Positions 18,140-24,956 are shown, counted from the stretch's first letter. The stretch is 33,395 bases of DNA from an uncultured Bdellovibrionales bacterium (GCA_937903155.1 CALCZU010000104.1:1-33395); one strand, 5' to 3'. Notes: a model not told the origin generated them from the letters alone. Program-made: numbers and translations.

Positions 18140-19423
18140 TCAATCTTCCTTCAGCTGTAAACGCACCGCATAAATCACAAGTAAAAACAGAGCGATTTGA
18201 AGAACAATTGCTTCGCATAAGTTGATTCTTAACGTGACAAGCTGAGTTTGGGCAACCCAGGGCAGCAATGAGCTTTGACACTTGGCGATAAATTGCAAAA
18301 ACTGCTCAAAATAGGGAAATAAAATCCGCTCTCCGATTTCTGACCCACTTAAGAATGCAGTCAAATAAGAACTCGGAATCAGAAGCATGTCCCAGAGCGG
18401 TGAAAACACTAAATTCAAAAACGGTGTCGCCAAAGAAAGCTGCCCGAAAATGGAACAAAGAATGGGAATCATCAAAAATGGAATCAGTAGAATCGCCCAA
18501 AAGTAAGTTTTCAAAATTTTTTCGCCGGAACTCAAACTCAAAAAAAATGCCCCCGAAGCGGACAACCAAAAACTTTCAGAAGCAAAAAGACTCGGCTCTA
18601 TTAATAGAAGAAGCGCTAACGCCGATCCCACTACTTGAGGAGGACTCGCTTTCCATTTCTTAAAATGAAAAAGGAGCACCGTAAAAATAAACAGAAGACT
18701 TCTAAAGACTGGAGGATTTCCGGGACTGTAAATCCAAAGCAGGAACGCGGCCGAAAGAATTAAAACCAACCGAGCCAACCATAAAAAAGGCAAAAGCCCC
18801 AATGTCCAGGGCAAAAGGAAAAACAGCGCCAGTGCTTTATCCATTAAGAGAAATAAAATCATCACGTGCTGTCCGCTGACCGCAAGGATATGGCTGAGAC
18901 CCGCCTTGCGATAAAACTCAACGAAATCGTCGTCAAAACCACCGGTCGTCCCTTTCCACGCGGCCTCCACCATCGCGGTCACCATCGGAAAAGTTTTTCG
19001 GTGTTCCCAGGCAAAGCGATCCACAAAATTTAAATCCCTTTGAAAGTCTAAAACTCGGAACTGATTGAAATAGAAACGAGGCCTTTGAAAAAATCGTAGA
19101 AAATATTTTTGAGACGGATTTAAATTCACAACAGGACAACGAAAAGTTCCGATTCCCGATCGGTATTCCCTTTCAGAAGCCACCTTCGAAGGAACAAAAA
19201 TATCAATTGCCTGCGCCTGACAGACCTTTTGCCGACACAAAACCGGGTCAGAAGTCCTCTGCCCATTTTTAACAATCGTCCAATGGCCCTCGATTCGAAC
19301 CATCTCAAAATTCTTTTGTGAAAACTCGGCGCATAGGCCCCAAGCCTCATCGCTCCTCAATTTCCAACGGCTCAATGCTCCTAAGGTGGCGGCAATCACG
19401 ATGAAGTAGGCAAGTTTTTGCAT
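18140..19423 (-). CDS. ComEC/Rec2-like competence protein, channel domain only
   Basis: The 427-residue membrane protein contains the ComEC signature FYRKAGLSHILAVSGQHVMI followed by many hydrophobic helices (FFLLPWTLGLLPFLWLARLV, SLLFIFTVLLFHF, FWAILLIPFLMIPILCSIF). The N-terminal third (about 20-140, with C36, C67 and C72 among a few Cys) resembles the ComEC OB/DUF4131 region. Full ComEC is usually 700-800 residues with a C-terminal metallo-beta-lactamase domain; that domain is absent here and no HxHxDH motif is seen. ComEC forms the inner membrane channel for single-stranded DNA uptake; whether this short form does is uncertain. ATG19423 has a poor ribosome site; TTG19459 is the alternative. 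Confidence 0.82.
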   Translation of the reverse strand: MQKLAYFIVIAATLGALSRWKLRSDEAWGLCAEFSQKNFEMVRIEGHWTIVKNGQRTSDPVLCRQKVCQAQAIDIFVPSKVASEREYRSGIGTFRCPVVNLNPSQKYFLRFFQRPRFYFNQFRVLDFQRDLNFVDRFAWEHRKTFPMVTAMVEAAWKGTTGGFDDDFVEFYRKAGLSHILAVSGQHVMILFLLMDKALALFFLLPWTLGLLPFLWLARLVLILSAAFLLWIYSPGNPPVFRSLLFIFTVLLFHFKKWKASPPQVVGSALALLLLIEPSLFASESFWLSASGAFFLSLSSGEKILKTYFWAILLIPFLMIPILCSIFGQLSLATPFLNLVFSPLWDMLLIPSSYLTAFLSGSEIGERILFPYFEQFLQFIAKCQSSLLPWVAQTQLVTLRINLCEAIVLQIALFLLVIYAVRLQLKED

Positions 19424-19516
19424 CGGAAGAGCTTTCGTCCGAGCTGCACGCCCAAGCAAAGCTTTGAGGGGAGCGTGTTTTAATGTAATGAAATCAACGG
19501 ATTACCGTTTCCGAAT

Positions 19517-19599
19517 TTGACAAATACCAGCAGATCCGGGAAGACTTTAGCTCCCACATAAACGATTGACTATAAAGGCCTAATTGGATTATCTAATCC
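19517..19599 (+). promoter_or_regulatory. Candidate rplU promoter region with 14-bp palindrome
   Basis: The gap between comEC and rplU has a perfect TTGACA at 19517-19522 without a well-placed -10. It also has TTGACT at 19566-19571, followed by GATTAT (15-bp spacer) or TCTAAT (20-bp spacer). The latter overlaps a perfect palindrome, GGATTA-TC-TAATCC (19586-19599), which could be an operator or a leader hairpin. The exact promoter cannot be fixed by eye. Confidence 0.4.
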
Positions 19600-19638
19600 C
19601 TTTCGTATTTTAGCGCTCGAAAGAGAAGGATTTTTAAT

Positions 19639-19950
19639 ATGTACGCAGTAGTTAGAACAGGTGGAAAACAATACCGAGTAGAACCCGGTTTTGAACTCCT
19701 GGTAGAAAAGCTCGAAACTGAGCCTGGTAAAACAGTTGAACTCACAGATGTTCTTCTTTATTCCGATGGTACCGCTGTTGAAATTGGCACTCCCGTTGTT
19801 GGAGCCACTGTTCACGCAACCGTCGTGACTCAGGAATTAGGCGAAAAATTAAGAACGATCAAATACAGACGTCGTCATAACTATAAAAGAACTTACGGAC
19901 ACAGACAAAATTACACACGTCTTGTGATCGATAAAATCGTAAAAAATTAA
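19639..19950 (+). CDS. rplU: 50S ribosomal protein L21
   Basis: The 103-residue protein begins MYAVVRTGGKQYRVEPG, the L21 hallmark, and has the basic loop KYRRRHNYKRTYGHRQNYTR typical of the C-terminal signature that contacts 23S rRNA. Full length. AGAAGGA lies upstream of the ATG. It heads the conserved order rplU-rpmA-obgE, 12 bp before rpmA. Confidence 0.98.
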   Translation: MYAVVRTGGKQYRVEPGFELLVEKLETEPGKTVELTDVLLYSDGTAVEIGTPVVGATVHATVVTQELGEKLRTIKYRRRHNYKRTYGHRQNYTRLVIDKIVKN

Positions 19951-19962
19951 GGGAGAGAGAAA

Positions 19963-20223
19963 ATGGCACATAAAAAAGCGGGTGGTAGCTCTCGAAACGG
20001 CCGTGACAGTCATGGTCAACGGCTTGGCGTAAAAAGATATGGCGGTCAAATCGTCAACGCAGGAAATATTTTAGTACGACAACGTGGAACTAAAATTCAC
20101 CCCGGACTGAATGTCGGTGTGGGAAGAGACTGGACTCTTTTTGCTTTAATTGAAGGACGAGTCAATTTTGAACGTCACGGAAAATTCGGCAAAAAAGTTT
20201 CCATTCTTCCTGTCGCTTCTTAA
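19963..20223 (+). CDS. rpmA: 50S ribosomal protein L27
   Basis: The 86-residue protein starts MAHKKAGGSSRNGRDSHGQR, the L27 signature, and contains GNILVRQRGTKIHPG. Its flexible N-terminus reaches the peptidyl transferase centre. There is no Firmicutes-type cleavable N-terminal extension. GGGAGAGAG is a strong ribosome site. The TAA stop lies inside a perfect hairpin that follows the gene. Confidence 0.98.
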   Translation: MAHKKAGGSSRNGRDSHGQRLGVKRYGGQIVNAGNILVRQRGTKIHPGLNVGVGRDWTLFALIEGRVNFERHGKFGKKVSILPVAS

Positions 20224-20269
20224 ACAGACTGAAAGTCTGTTTAATCAGGCGTAACAAAGTGAAGCCTGA
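20221..20269 (+). terminator. Double hairpin at the rpmA 3' end
   Basis: TAAACAGACT (20221-20230) and AGTCTGTTTA (20234-20243) form a perfect 10-bp stem with a GAA loop, and the rpmA stop codon is its first three bases. A second stem, TCAGGC (20245-20250) with GCCTGA (20264-20269), follows. There is no long U tract, so this may act as an attenuator or mRNA-stabilising end more than a strong terminator before obgE. Confidence 0.55.
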
Positions 20270-20342
20270 GAAATCGTTAATTTTTAGTGACCTTTAACTT
20301 GGCCGTTATAAAGTCCATTAAATATTTTTATTGAGACTTAAT

Positions 20343-21341
20343 ATGCTAATTGATGAAGTAGTCATAAAAGTGGTGTCGGGTACTGGCGGAGACGGTTGTA
20401 AAAGTTTTCGTCGTGAAAAGTACATCCCCCATGGCGGACCCAATGGCGGAGACGGCGGACGTGGTGGAAACATTTTTTTAAAAGCCACGCGAGACAAAAC
20501 CAGTCTTCTCGATTTTAAATTCCAACCCAAATTCGAAGCCAAACGTGGACAACACGGAATGGGCAATGATTGCTTTGGCCGGGGTGCCGAAGATCTCGTC
20601 ATCTCATTGCCTGTCGGCACACAAGTTTATGATTCCCAAACCAACGAACTCTTAGTCGACTTACTAACCGACGACGAGACGCTGATGATTGCGAAAGGTG
20701 GCCGAGGCGGACGAGGAAACCTTTCTTTTAAATCCTCGACGAACCGCGCGCCAAAAACGGCTGAAAAAGGTTATCCCGGCGAATCGAAAACCCTTCGTTT
20801 AGAATTAAAACTGATCGCAGACGTCGGCCTCATTGGTCTTCCAAACGCCGGAAAATCTTCTTTTTTACGATGCGTTTCTCGCGCGACACCGAAAGTGGCG
20901 GACTATCCTTTTACGACGTTAGAACCGCATTTAGGAGTGGTCGAACACAAATCTCAGAGTTTTGTGATTGCCGATTTACCAGGGCTCATCGAAGGAGCCT
21001 CGGATGGAGCGGGTCTTGGAACGCAGTTTTTAAAGCATGTAGCGCGAAACCGAGTGCTTTTGCATTTAGTCGATGTGAATGAAGAGCCCAAAAAAATTGA
21101 AAAAAATATCTCGGTGATTCGCAAAGAATTAAAAAGCTACGATTTAAATCTAGCCGAACGCAAACAGTATTTAGTTTTTACAAAATGTGACCTTTTAACC
21201 GAAGCGGCTTTACTGAAGAAACAAGAAGCACTCGCGAAAAGAGGACTCACCGGACATTTTATTTGCAGTCATACGAGTTTTGGCGTCAAGAGTCTTTTGA
21301 ATGAGCTTTCGAAAGAAGCTCAAGGTTGGGCGCTAGCGTGA
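20343..21341 (+). CDS. obgE: Obg-family GTPase (ObgE/CgtA)
   Basis: The 332-residue protein has the glycine-rich Obg fold (1-158: GDGCKSFRREKYIPHGGPNG, GGDGGRGGN, GGRGGRGN) and the G domain (159-330). In the G domain G1 is GLPNAGKSS (165-173), switch I is DYPFTTLEPHLG, G3 is DLPGLIEGASDG, and G4 is TKCD (280-283, in place of the common NKxD). It binds the 50S subunit and acts in ribosome maturation and stress control. The C-terminal extension found in some Obg proteins is missing, which is common outside Firmicutes. ATG20343 fits the family start; an in-frame TTG at 20331 is less likely. It overlaps nadD by 4 bp. Confidence 0.96.
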   Translation: MLIDEVVIKVVSGTGGDGCKSFRREKYIPHGGPNGGDGGRGGNIFLKATRDKTSLLDFKFQPKFEAKRGQHGMGNDCFGRGAEDLVISLPVGTQVYDSQTNELLVDLLTDDETLMIAKGGRGGRGNLSFKSSTNRAPKTAEKGYPGESKTLRLELKLIADVGLIGLPNAGKSSFLRCVSRATPKVADYPFTTLEPHLGVVEHKSQSFVIADLPGLIEGASDGAGLGTQFLKHVARNRVLLHLVDVNEEPKKIEKNISVIRKELKSYDLNLAERKQYLVFTKCDLLTEAALLKKQEALAKRGLTGHFICSHTSFGVKSLLNELSKEAQGWALA

Positions 21342-22015
21342 TCGCCCTTTTAGGCGGTACGTTTGACCCGATTCACGAAGGACACGTCTCACTCGCAAAA
21401 GCGATTGTCTCTCAATTTAAAGCGGATAGACTCTTACTCATTCCAGCCGCGCAAAATCCTTTAAAAAAGAACTCACCGGTAGCGAGTGATTCTGAGCGCT
21501 GCAAAATGATCGAAGCCGCTTTGAAAGAAGCGGGAGACAAACGACTCGAGCTTTGCACAATTGAGATTGAGCGTCAGGGGAAGAGTTATACCGTCGATAC
21601 GCTTGAGACGCTAAAAAAGTCAGTGAGTTCTAAAAAACTTACGTTGGTGATTGGCGACGAAGTTTTTACGCAGTTTGCAGAGTGGCACAGACCTCGCGAC
21701 ATTTTGAAATGTGCGAATTTGATCATTGTTACACGCACTCAAAAACGTCCGGATGTCGAGGAGGTTTTGCGAAAAATCGGAGTCACTCCACGTCAACTTT
21801 CACCAAATAAATGGAGTGTGATCGAAACTTTTTCGGAGATCGAAATTTTTCCGTTCGAAGCGCTGCCATTTTCGTCGACTTCGATCCGCGAAAACCTCCG
21901 ACGTTTATGGGAAAATTGGGATCATGAAAAATCTCACACAATGATGCCGCGGGGAATTCAACGCTCGGTGTGGGAAGTGATTAAAGTATCTAAGCTCTAT
22001 GCCGTAAGACAATAG
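21338..22015 (+). CDS. nadD: Nicotinate-nucleotide adenylyltransferase
   Basis: The 225-residue protein has the nucleotidyltransferase signature LLGGTFDPIHEGH at its N-terminus and the C-terminal SSTSIRENLR (SxTxIR) phosphate-binding motif. VIGDEVFTQFAEWHRPRDIL is also typical of NadD. It adenylates nicotinate mononucleotide to deamido-NAD in NAD synthesis. The GTG start at 21338 overlaps the obgE stop as GTGA, and AAGG lies 12 nt upstream. About 30 residues beyond the SxTxIR motif, including WDHEKSHTMMPRGIQRSVWE, form a tail that is slightly different from the usual VP..V..YI ending. Confidence 0.94.
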   Translation: MIALLGGTFDPIHEGHVSLAKAIVSQFKADRLLLIPAAQNPLKKNSPVASDSERCKMIEAALKEAGDKRLELCTIEIERQGKSYTVDTLETLKKSVSSKKLTLVIGDEVFTQFAEWHRPRDILKCANLIIVTRTQKRPDVEEVLRKIGVTPRQLSPNKWSVIETFSEIEIFPFEALPFSSTSIRENLRRLWENWDHEKSHTMMPRGIQRSVWEVIKVSKLYAVRQ

Positions 22016-22061
22016 CAAGGCAAGAAGCCTTCTGACATTAAGTAGAAGGAGCCCTAAAAAT

Positions 22062-22247
22062 ATGAGTATAAAAGATACACCGCCCCTTAAAAACCACCAC
22101 CTCTCGAAACTGAGCGCCATGGTGAATTTCGGCCCTGAAAAATCAGAGCCAGTCAGTACAAACCAAGATTTCAACACTCGCGTCCGCGAAATCGTCAAAA
22201 AGCTTCAAGACCTCAACACCCGCGTAGAACGCCTCAACCACAAGTAG
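22062..22247 (+). CDS. Small protein of 61 residues after nadD
   Basis: This short frame has a strong ribosome site (AGAAGGAGC, about 8 nt before the ATG), which is the main reason to call it. The N-terminus is Pro/His-rich and polar (MSIKDTPPLKNHHLSKLSAM); residues about 37-61 (FNTRVREIVKKLQDLNTRVE) should form an amphipathic helix or short coiled coil. No family is recognised. The ribosome-silencing factor rsfS often follows nadD, but this is too short and does not resemble it. Confidence 0.6.
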   Translation: MSIKDTPPLKNHHLSKLSAMVNFGPEKSEPVSTNQDFNTRVREIVKKLQDLNTRVERLNHK

Positions 22248-22282
22248 TCTTCTCCCTCGAGCGCATTAAGCACCGTAAGCAC

Positions 22283-22322
22283 TGTCATTGCGAAACCAGC
22301 GCTGCTGGTTGAAGCAACCTTC
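22283..22322. repeat. REP-like dispersed intergenic palindrome, copy 2
   Basis: The stretch keeps the conserved ends of this repeat class (GTCATTGCGA and GAAGCAACCT) around a perfect 7-bp stem, AACCAGC-GCT-GCTGGTT (22294-22310), nested within TTGC (22288-22291) and GCAA (22314-22317). It shares its ends with 119-160 but has a different stem. It lies in the 143-bp gap before queC. Confidence 0.6.
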
Positions 22323-22390
22323 CCCACTTCGCAAACCGATCCCCCTCTTTCAAGCTCCCTATTTCTAAAATTCTATGCTATTCAACGCGA

Positions 22391-23089
22391 ATGACTCGAT
22401 GCATCGCACTCCTTTCTAGCGGTTTAGACTCGACGGTAGGCATCGCCTTAGCCATCGAACAAAAAACCCGTATCGACCTCGCCCTGACCTACGATTACGG
22501 CCAGCGAGCCGCTCAAAACGAAATCGAGCACGCAGGAAAAATTGCCGACTACTTCGACATCCCTTTCCAAGTCATCACGCTGGACTGGTTTCGAAACTTA
22601 GGAAAAAGCGCACTGACAACAAACTCGCTCACCCTTCCTAATCCCGATTTACACGCATTAGATGATCAAAAATCTGCAGAAGCGAGTGCTGACGCCGTTT
22701 GGGTTCCGAACCGCAACGGAGTCTTTATCGAAGTCGCAGCTTCCCTCGCCGAAGGAAAAAATTTCGATTCAATTCTCTTAGGCTTTAACAAAGAAGAAGC
22801 CGCAACTTTTCCGGACAATTCGGAAGCGTATCTAAACGCGATGAACACAGCCCTTTCATTTTCGACCAGAAAAAACGTCAAAGTGATTTCTCCGACGTTA
22901 GGAATGACAAAATTTGAAATCGTAGGACACGCAGTGCGCTTAGGAATTCCGTTTCAACTCTTTTGGAGTTGTTACGAGAGAGAAGAAATGATGTGCGGCA
23001 GTTGTGAATCGTGCATGCGCCTAAAACGAGCAATGGCAAAAAACGAGGTGAGTTTCAGTGATTACTTTACAAACCAAGATCTTAAATAA
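22391..23089 (+). CDS. queC: 7-cyano-7-deazaguanine synthase QueC
   Basis: The 232-residue protein has the PP-loop ATPase motif LLSSGLDST (residues 7-15), the family block TYDYGQRAAQNEI, VWVPNRNGVFIEVAASLA and the C-terminal zinc site Cys194, Cys202, Cys205, Cys208 (CYEREEMMCGSCESC). It converts 7-carboxy-7-deazaguanine to preQ0 with ATP and ammonia, a step in queuosine and other 7-deazapurine pathways. The usual LSGGLDS has Ser in place of the first Gly. No Shine-Dalgarno precedes the ATG, and TATGCT ends 11 nt upstream, so the mRNA may be nearly leaderless. The 3' end overlaps the DUF366 gene by 32 bp. Confidence 0.94.
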   Translation: MTRCIALLSSGLDSTVGIALAIEQKTRIDLALTYDYGQRAAQNEIEHAGKIADYFDIPFQVITLDWFRNLGKSALTTNSLTLPNPDLHALDDQKSAEASADAVWVPNRNGVFIEVAASLAEGKNFDSILLGFNKEEAATFPDNSEAYLNAMNTALSFSTRKNVKVISPTLGMTKFEIVGHAVRLGIPFQLFWSCYEREEMMCGSCESCMRLKRAMAKNEVSFSDYFTNQDLK

Positions 23090-23621
23090 TGCAGAGCTAG
23101 CGTACGACGGCACACAACTCTCGCCTCACTGGATTTTAAAAACTTTGGGAGTAACGGGAGATGCCATCGTCGCTTTCGTCGGCAAAGCGGATGTTCCGAT
23201 CGAGCACATGGTGGACATTCACGACGTCAAAGCAAACGCGCCCATTTACAGCCCCAAGATGCTTCACTTCTTAGGCGAGTTTTTCATCGAGTCTTTAGAC
23301 ACCGGCGTGCTTTTACAAAATCTTTTCGTCCTCGAAATTTACTCACGACTTCTCGAAAAAGGCATCCAAGGAATGTCCCGACGAGGAAACGACGTTTTCA
23401 TCAAAGGAAGAAAACTCTCCGTTTCCATCGCGACAAAAACGCTAGTTTCGGTCCTCATCCACGTCGGAATCAACATCGAAACAGATGGCACGCCTATCCC
23501 AACTTCAGGCCTTCGCGAAAACGGAGTCGATCCCCTAGATTTCGCGGCCGAAGTCCTCGAGAAAACGTCTCAAGATTTCGCTAGTTACAAGGTCTCCCGC
23601 TGTAAAGTGACCTCCCGGTAG
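23058..23621 (+). CDS. DUF366 family protein overlapping queC
   Basis: The 187-residue protein matches the DUF366 family, known mainly from archaea and some bacteria. Conserved blocks are AYDGTQLSPHW, GDAIVAFVGKADVPIEHMVD, IYSPKMLHFLGEFF, GNDVFIKGRKLSVSIATKT and VSVLIHVGINIETDGTPIP. The GTG start has GAGGTGA 6 nt upstream, located within queC, so translation is coupled. It has no signal peptide or membrane segment. The biochemical role of the family is not known to me; the context suggests a step linked to 7-deazapurine or queuosine metabolism. An A/T-stem hairpin ends the unit. Confidence 0.8.
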   Translation: MITLQTKILNNAELAYDGTQLSPHWILKTLGVTGDAIVAFVGKADVPIEHMVDIHDVKANAPIYSPKMLHFLGEFFIESLDTGVLLQNLFVLEIYSRLLEKGIQGMSRRGNDVFIKGRKLSVSIATKTLVSVLIHVGINIETDGTPIPTSGLRENGVDPLDFAAEVLEKTSQDFASYKVSRCKVTSR

Positions 23622-23644
23622 GCTTACCCCCAGTCCGTTTTACC

Positions 23645-23683
23645 TTGCACGTGCAAAGTAAAAACGCCCCGGAGTTTTTACTT
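23645..23683 (+). terminator. Palindrome plus perfect 10-bp hairpin between DUF366 gene and tRNA
   Basis: TTGCACGTGCAA (23645-23656) is a perfect 12-bp palindrome. It runs directly into AAGTAAAAAC (23656-23665), which pairs perfectly with GTTTTTACTT (23674-23683) over an 8-nt GC-rich loop. The A/T tracts on the two sides would let the hairpin act as a terminator for the queC unit. The palindrome could also be an operator for the tRNA promoter that begins at its edge. Confidence 0.55.
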
Positions 23684-23710
23684 GCCAAATCACACGTTTG
23701 CTTCGATTAT
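23682..23710 (+). promoter_or_regulatory. Putative promoter of tRNA-Glu
   Basis: TTGCCA (23682-23687) and GATTAT (23705-23710) are spaced by 17 bp; the start would fall about 16 nt before the mature tRNA 5' end. Confidence 0.45.
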
Positions 23711-23732
23711 CCGGTGCTTAAATCTTCTATGC

Positions 23733-23808
23733 GTCCCCATCGTCTAGAGGCCTAGGACAACACCCTTTCACGGTGTGGACACGAGTTCGAATCTCGTTGG
23801 GGACGCCA
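23733..23808 (+). tRNA. tRNA-Glu (anticodon UUC), CCA encoded
   Basis: A complete cloverleaf is visible. The acceptor GTCCCCA (23733-23739) pairs with TGGGGAC (23798-23804), and the D arm is of the GTCTAGAGGCCTAGGAC type. The anticodon stem ACACC/GGTGT carries loop CTTTCAC with anticodon TTC (23767-23769), and the T arm is ACGAG-TTCGAAT-CTCGT. Discriminator G805 and CCA (23806-23808) are encoded. The D-arm sequence is the standard tRNA-Glu form. A run of eight T follows at about 23823-23830. Confidence 0.97.
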
Positions 23809-23904
23809 TCACTTTATTTCCATTTTTTTTCTTAAATAATTCAATTAAATCTAGATAATGCGCGTTTGAGTGTGCGTAGAAAAAGCGGTAGATTAGGCAC
23901 GAAG

Positions 23905-23931
23905 TGAATCCCAGCGAGATTCAAATTTTTT
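23905..23931 (+). promoter_or_regulatory. Terminator-like hairpin before the toxin-like gene
   Basis: TGAATC (23905-23910) pairs with GATTCA (23918-23923) over a 7-nt loop and is followed by AA and six T (23926-23931). AAGGAG comes immediately after. A terminator placed just ahead of a ribosome site suggests attenuation of the downstream pair, though the 6-bp stem is short. GATAAT at 23854-23859 is a possible -10 upstream. Confidence 0.4.
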
Positions 23932-23952
23932 AAGGAGTTCGGTAGCAGTAGT

Positions 23953-24288
23953 ATGAAGGAAAGAAAGATCATCACAGAGATTGCAGCTGCAACCGGCGAT
24001 CGCATTATTATCAATGAAGATGAACTACTCCATGCACTCAATGAACATTTTGCGATCCTTCCGCAGGAAATCTTACTCGAACTGATAGAAATTATCTTAA
24101 AAGATCCTACTTCAGTTTACGAGGATACTAAAAAGCATCTTTACCATCTCTTCTATAGACTTGAGAACAAGCGTTACCTTGTAGCGATCGTAAAAAAATC
24201 CGCCACGGGAAATTATTTTTGCACAGCTTACCCGACTGGCAAATCCATTCGCAACAAACACAAGAAACTTAAGAAGGTAAAAATATGA
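23953..24288 (+). CDS. Toxin-like protein, possible RelE/barnase-type (BECR) fold
   Basis: The 111-residue basic protein has an N-terminal helical part (about 1-45, EIAAATGDRIIINEDELLHA). The C-terminal part (about 50-111) resembles small nuclease toxins of the barnase/EndoU/colicin/RelE-like group: LKDPTSVYEDTKKHLYHLFY, then RYLVAIVKK, then FCTAYPTGKSIRNK and a Lys-rich tail. The alternation of a K/R-rich strand with YxVxxVKK and xTAYP is what suggests the fold; I cannot confirm a catalytic triad. The ATG overlaps the next gene at its end (ATGA). AAGGAG lies 16 nt upstream, farther than usual. It is just downstream of tRNA-Glu, a typical place for acquired DNA. It could also be a prophage-type protein of unknown role. 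Confidence 0.65.
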   Translation: MKERKIITEIAAATGDRIIINEDELLHALNEHFAILPQEILLELIEIILKDPTSVYEDTKKHLYHLFYRLENKRYLVAIVKKSATGNYFCTAYPTGKSIRNKHKKLKKVKI

Positions 24289-24587
24289 GCAAACCAAAAA
24301 TATTTTACCACGCTATTGATGGCTCAGCGCCTCTTACCGCGACATTTTCCGACGCACCTAAGGGAGATGCTGTCGAAGCAAAGAATGAAGCAGGCGTTGG
24401 TTTTTTTTCCCAAACCGGAGAGCTTCTCAGCGTAATTTTTGATGACGTTTTAGAAGATAGCGACCATCAATCCCTTCTTTTTCAAAACTATCGAGTCGAT
24501 GTAAAGACAAGTAACGGAAAAGTTAAAATTGAAGTTGCTGAAGTGGGGAAGAGCACAAAGCGAGGCCGCACTGGCAAAGCTGCCTAG
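24285..24587 (+). CDS. Partner of the toxin-like gene, possibly antitoxin (DUF2283-like)
   Basis: This 100-residue protein starts inside the stop of the preceding gene (ATGA), the classic arrangement of two-gene toxin-antitoxin units in toxin-first order. The middle (GVGFFSQTGELLSVIFDDVL) has the short beta-strand pattern of DUF2283-type antitoxins, in which a hydrophobic strand is followed by a Gly-polar turn and another strand. The last 15 residues (GKSTKRGRTGKAA) are basic and probably disordered. No DNA-binding helix-turn-helix is obvious. The match to DUF2283 is weak and the role is inferred mostly from position. Confidence 0.6.
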   Translation: MSKPKIFYHAIDGSAPLTATFSDAPKGDAVEAKNEAGVGFFSQTGELLSVIFDDVLEDSDHQSLLFQNYRVDVKTSNGKVKIEVAEVGKSTKRGRTGKAA

Positions 24588-24652
24588 AATAGATAGGGGG
24601 TTAATTAAACCCGCATTTCTCGCGATTGTTACTGTTCTTTGCAGTTTTTTTT

Positions 24653-24703
24653 CAGTTTTGCTCGTAATTCAGTTTTGCTCGTAATTCAGTTTTGCTCGTA
24701 ATT
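24653..24703. repeat. Three tandem copies of a 17-bp unit
   Basis: The unit CAGTTTTGCTCGTAATT occurs three times without a mismatch (24653, 24670, 24687) and a fourth copy starts (CAGTTT, 24704-24709). It lies in the 512-bp gene-free interval 24588-25099, which otherwise holds only the inverted-repeat element and the kelch gene leader. Perfect identity suggests recent slippage; iteron-like binding is possible but nothing else resembles an origin. Confidence 0.85.
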
Positions 24704-24791
24704 CAGTTTGGCAAATTTCTAGGAATCTCTCCGCGAGATCTCCATAACGAAAACCTTATTTTTCAACCATCTGTAATTTGTAAATCAAATA

Positions 24792-24956
24792 GGTGCCCAT
24801 CTACTTCCGCTCCAAAAGTAGCGGGTGCAACATTACTGTTTCACTTGATAACAGACTAAAATAAGTCCGTATGCGCTTTTCGATTTTTACAGGCGGAAAG
24901 GGAAAATTCTGTCCTATTGCACCCGCGACTATTGAATCCCGAAGTAGATGGGCACC
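24792..24956. repeat. 165-bp inverted-repeat element
   Basis: GGTGCCCATCTACTTC (24792-24807) is perfectly inverted at 24941-24956. A second inner pair, 24814-24830 and 24917-24933, matches at 15 of 17 positions (core GCGGGTGCAA). The arms of about 39 nt enclose 86 bp with short internal hairpins, and the left arm itself can fold (CTACTT with AAGTAG). This suits a MITE-like nonautonomous element or the remnant of a mobile cassette end; no coding frame and no clear target duplication are present. A third, diverged copy of the end lies at 26632-26647. Confidence 0.7.

Noticed and set aside
24653..24709. CRISPR array
   Set aside because: The three units are directly adjacent with no spacers, and no cas genes are present.
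24792..24956. Integron attC site
   Set aside because: No RYYYAAC/GTTRRRY core pair at the ends and no integrase or other cassette sites were found.
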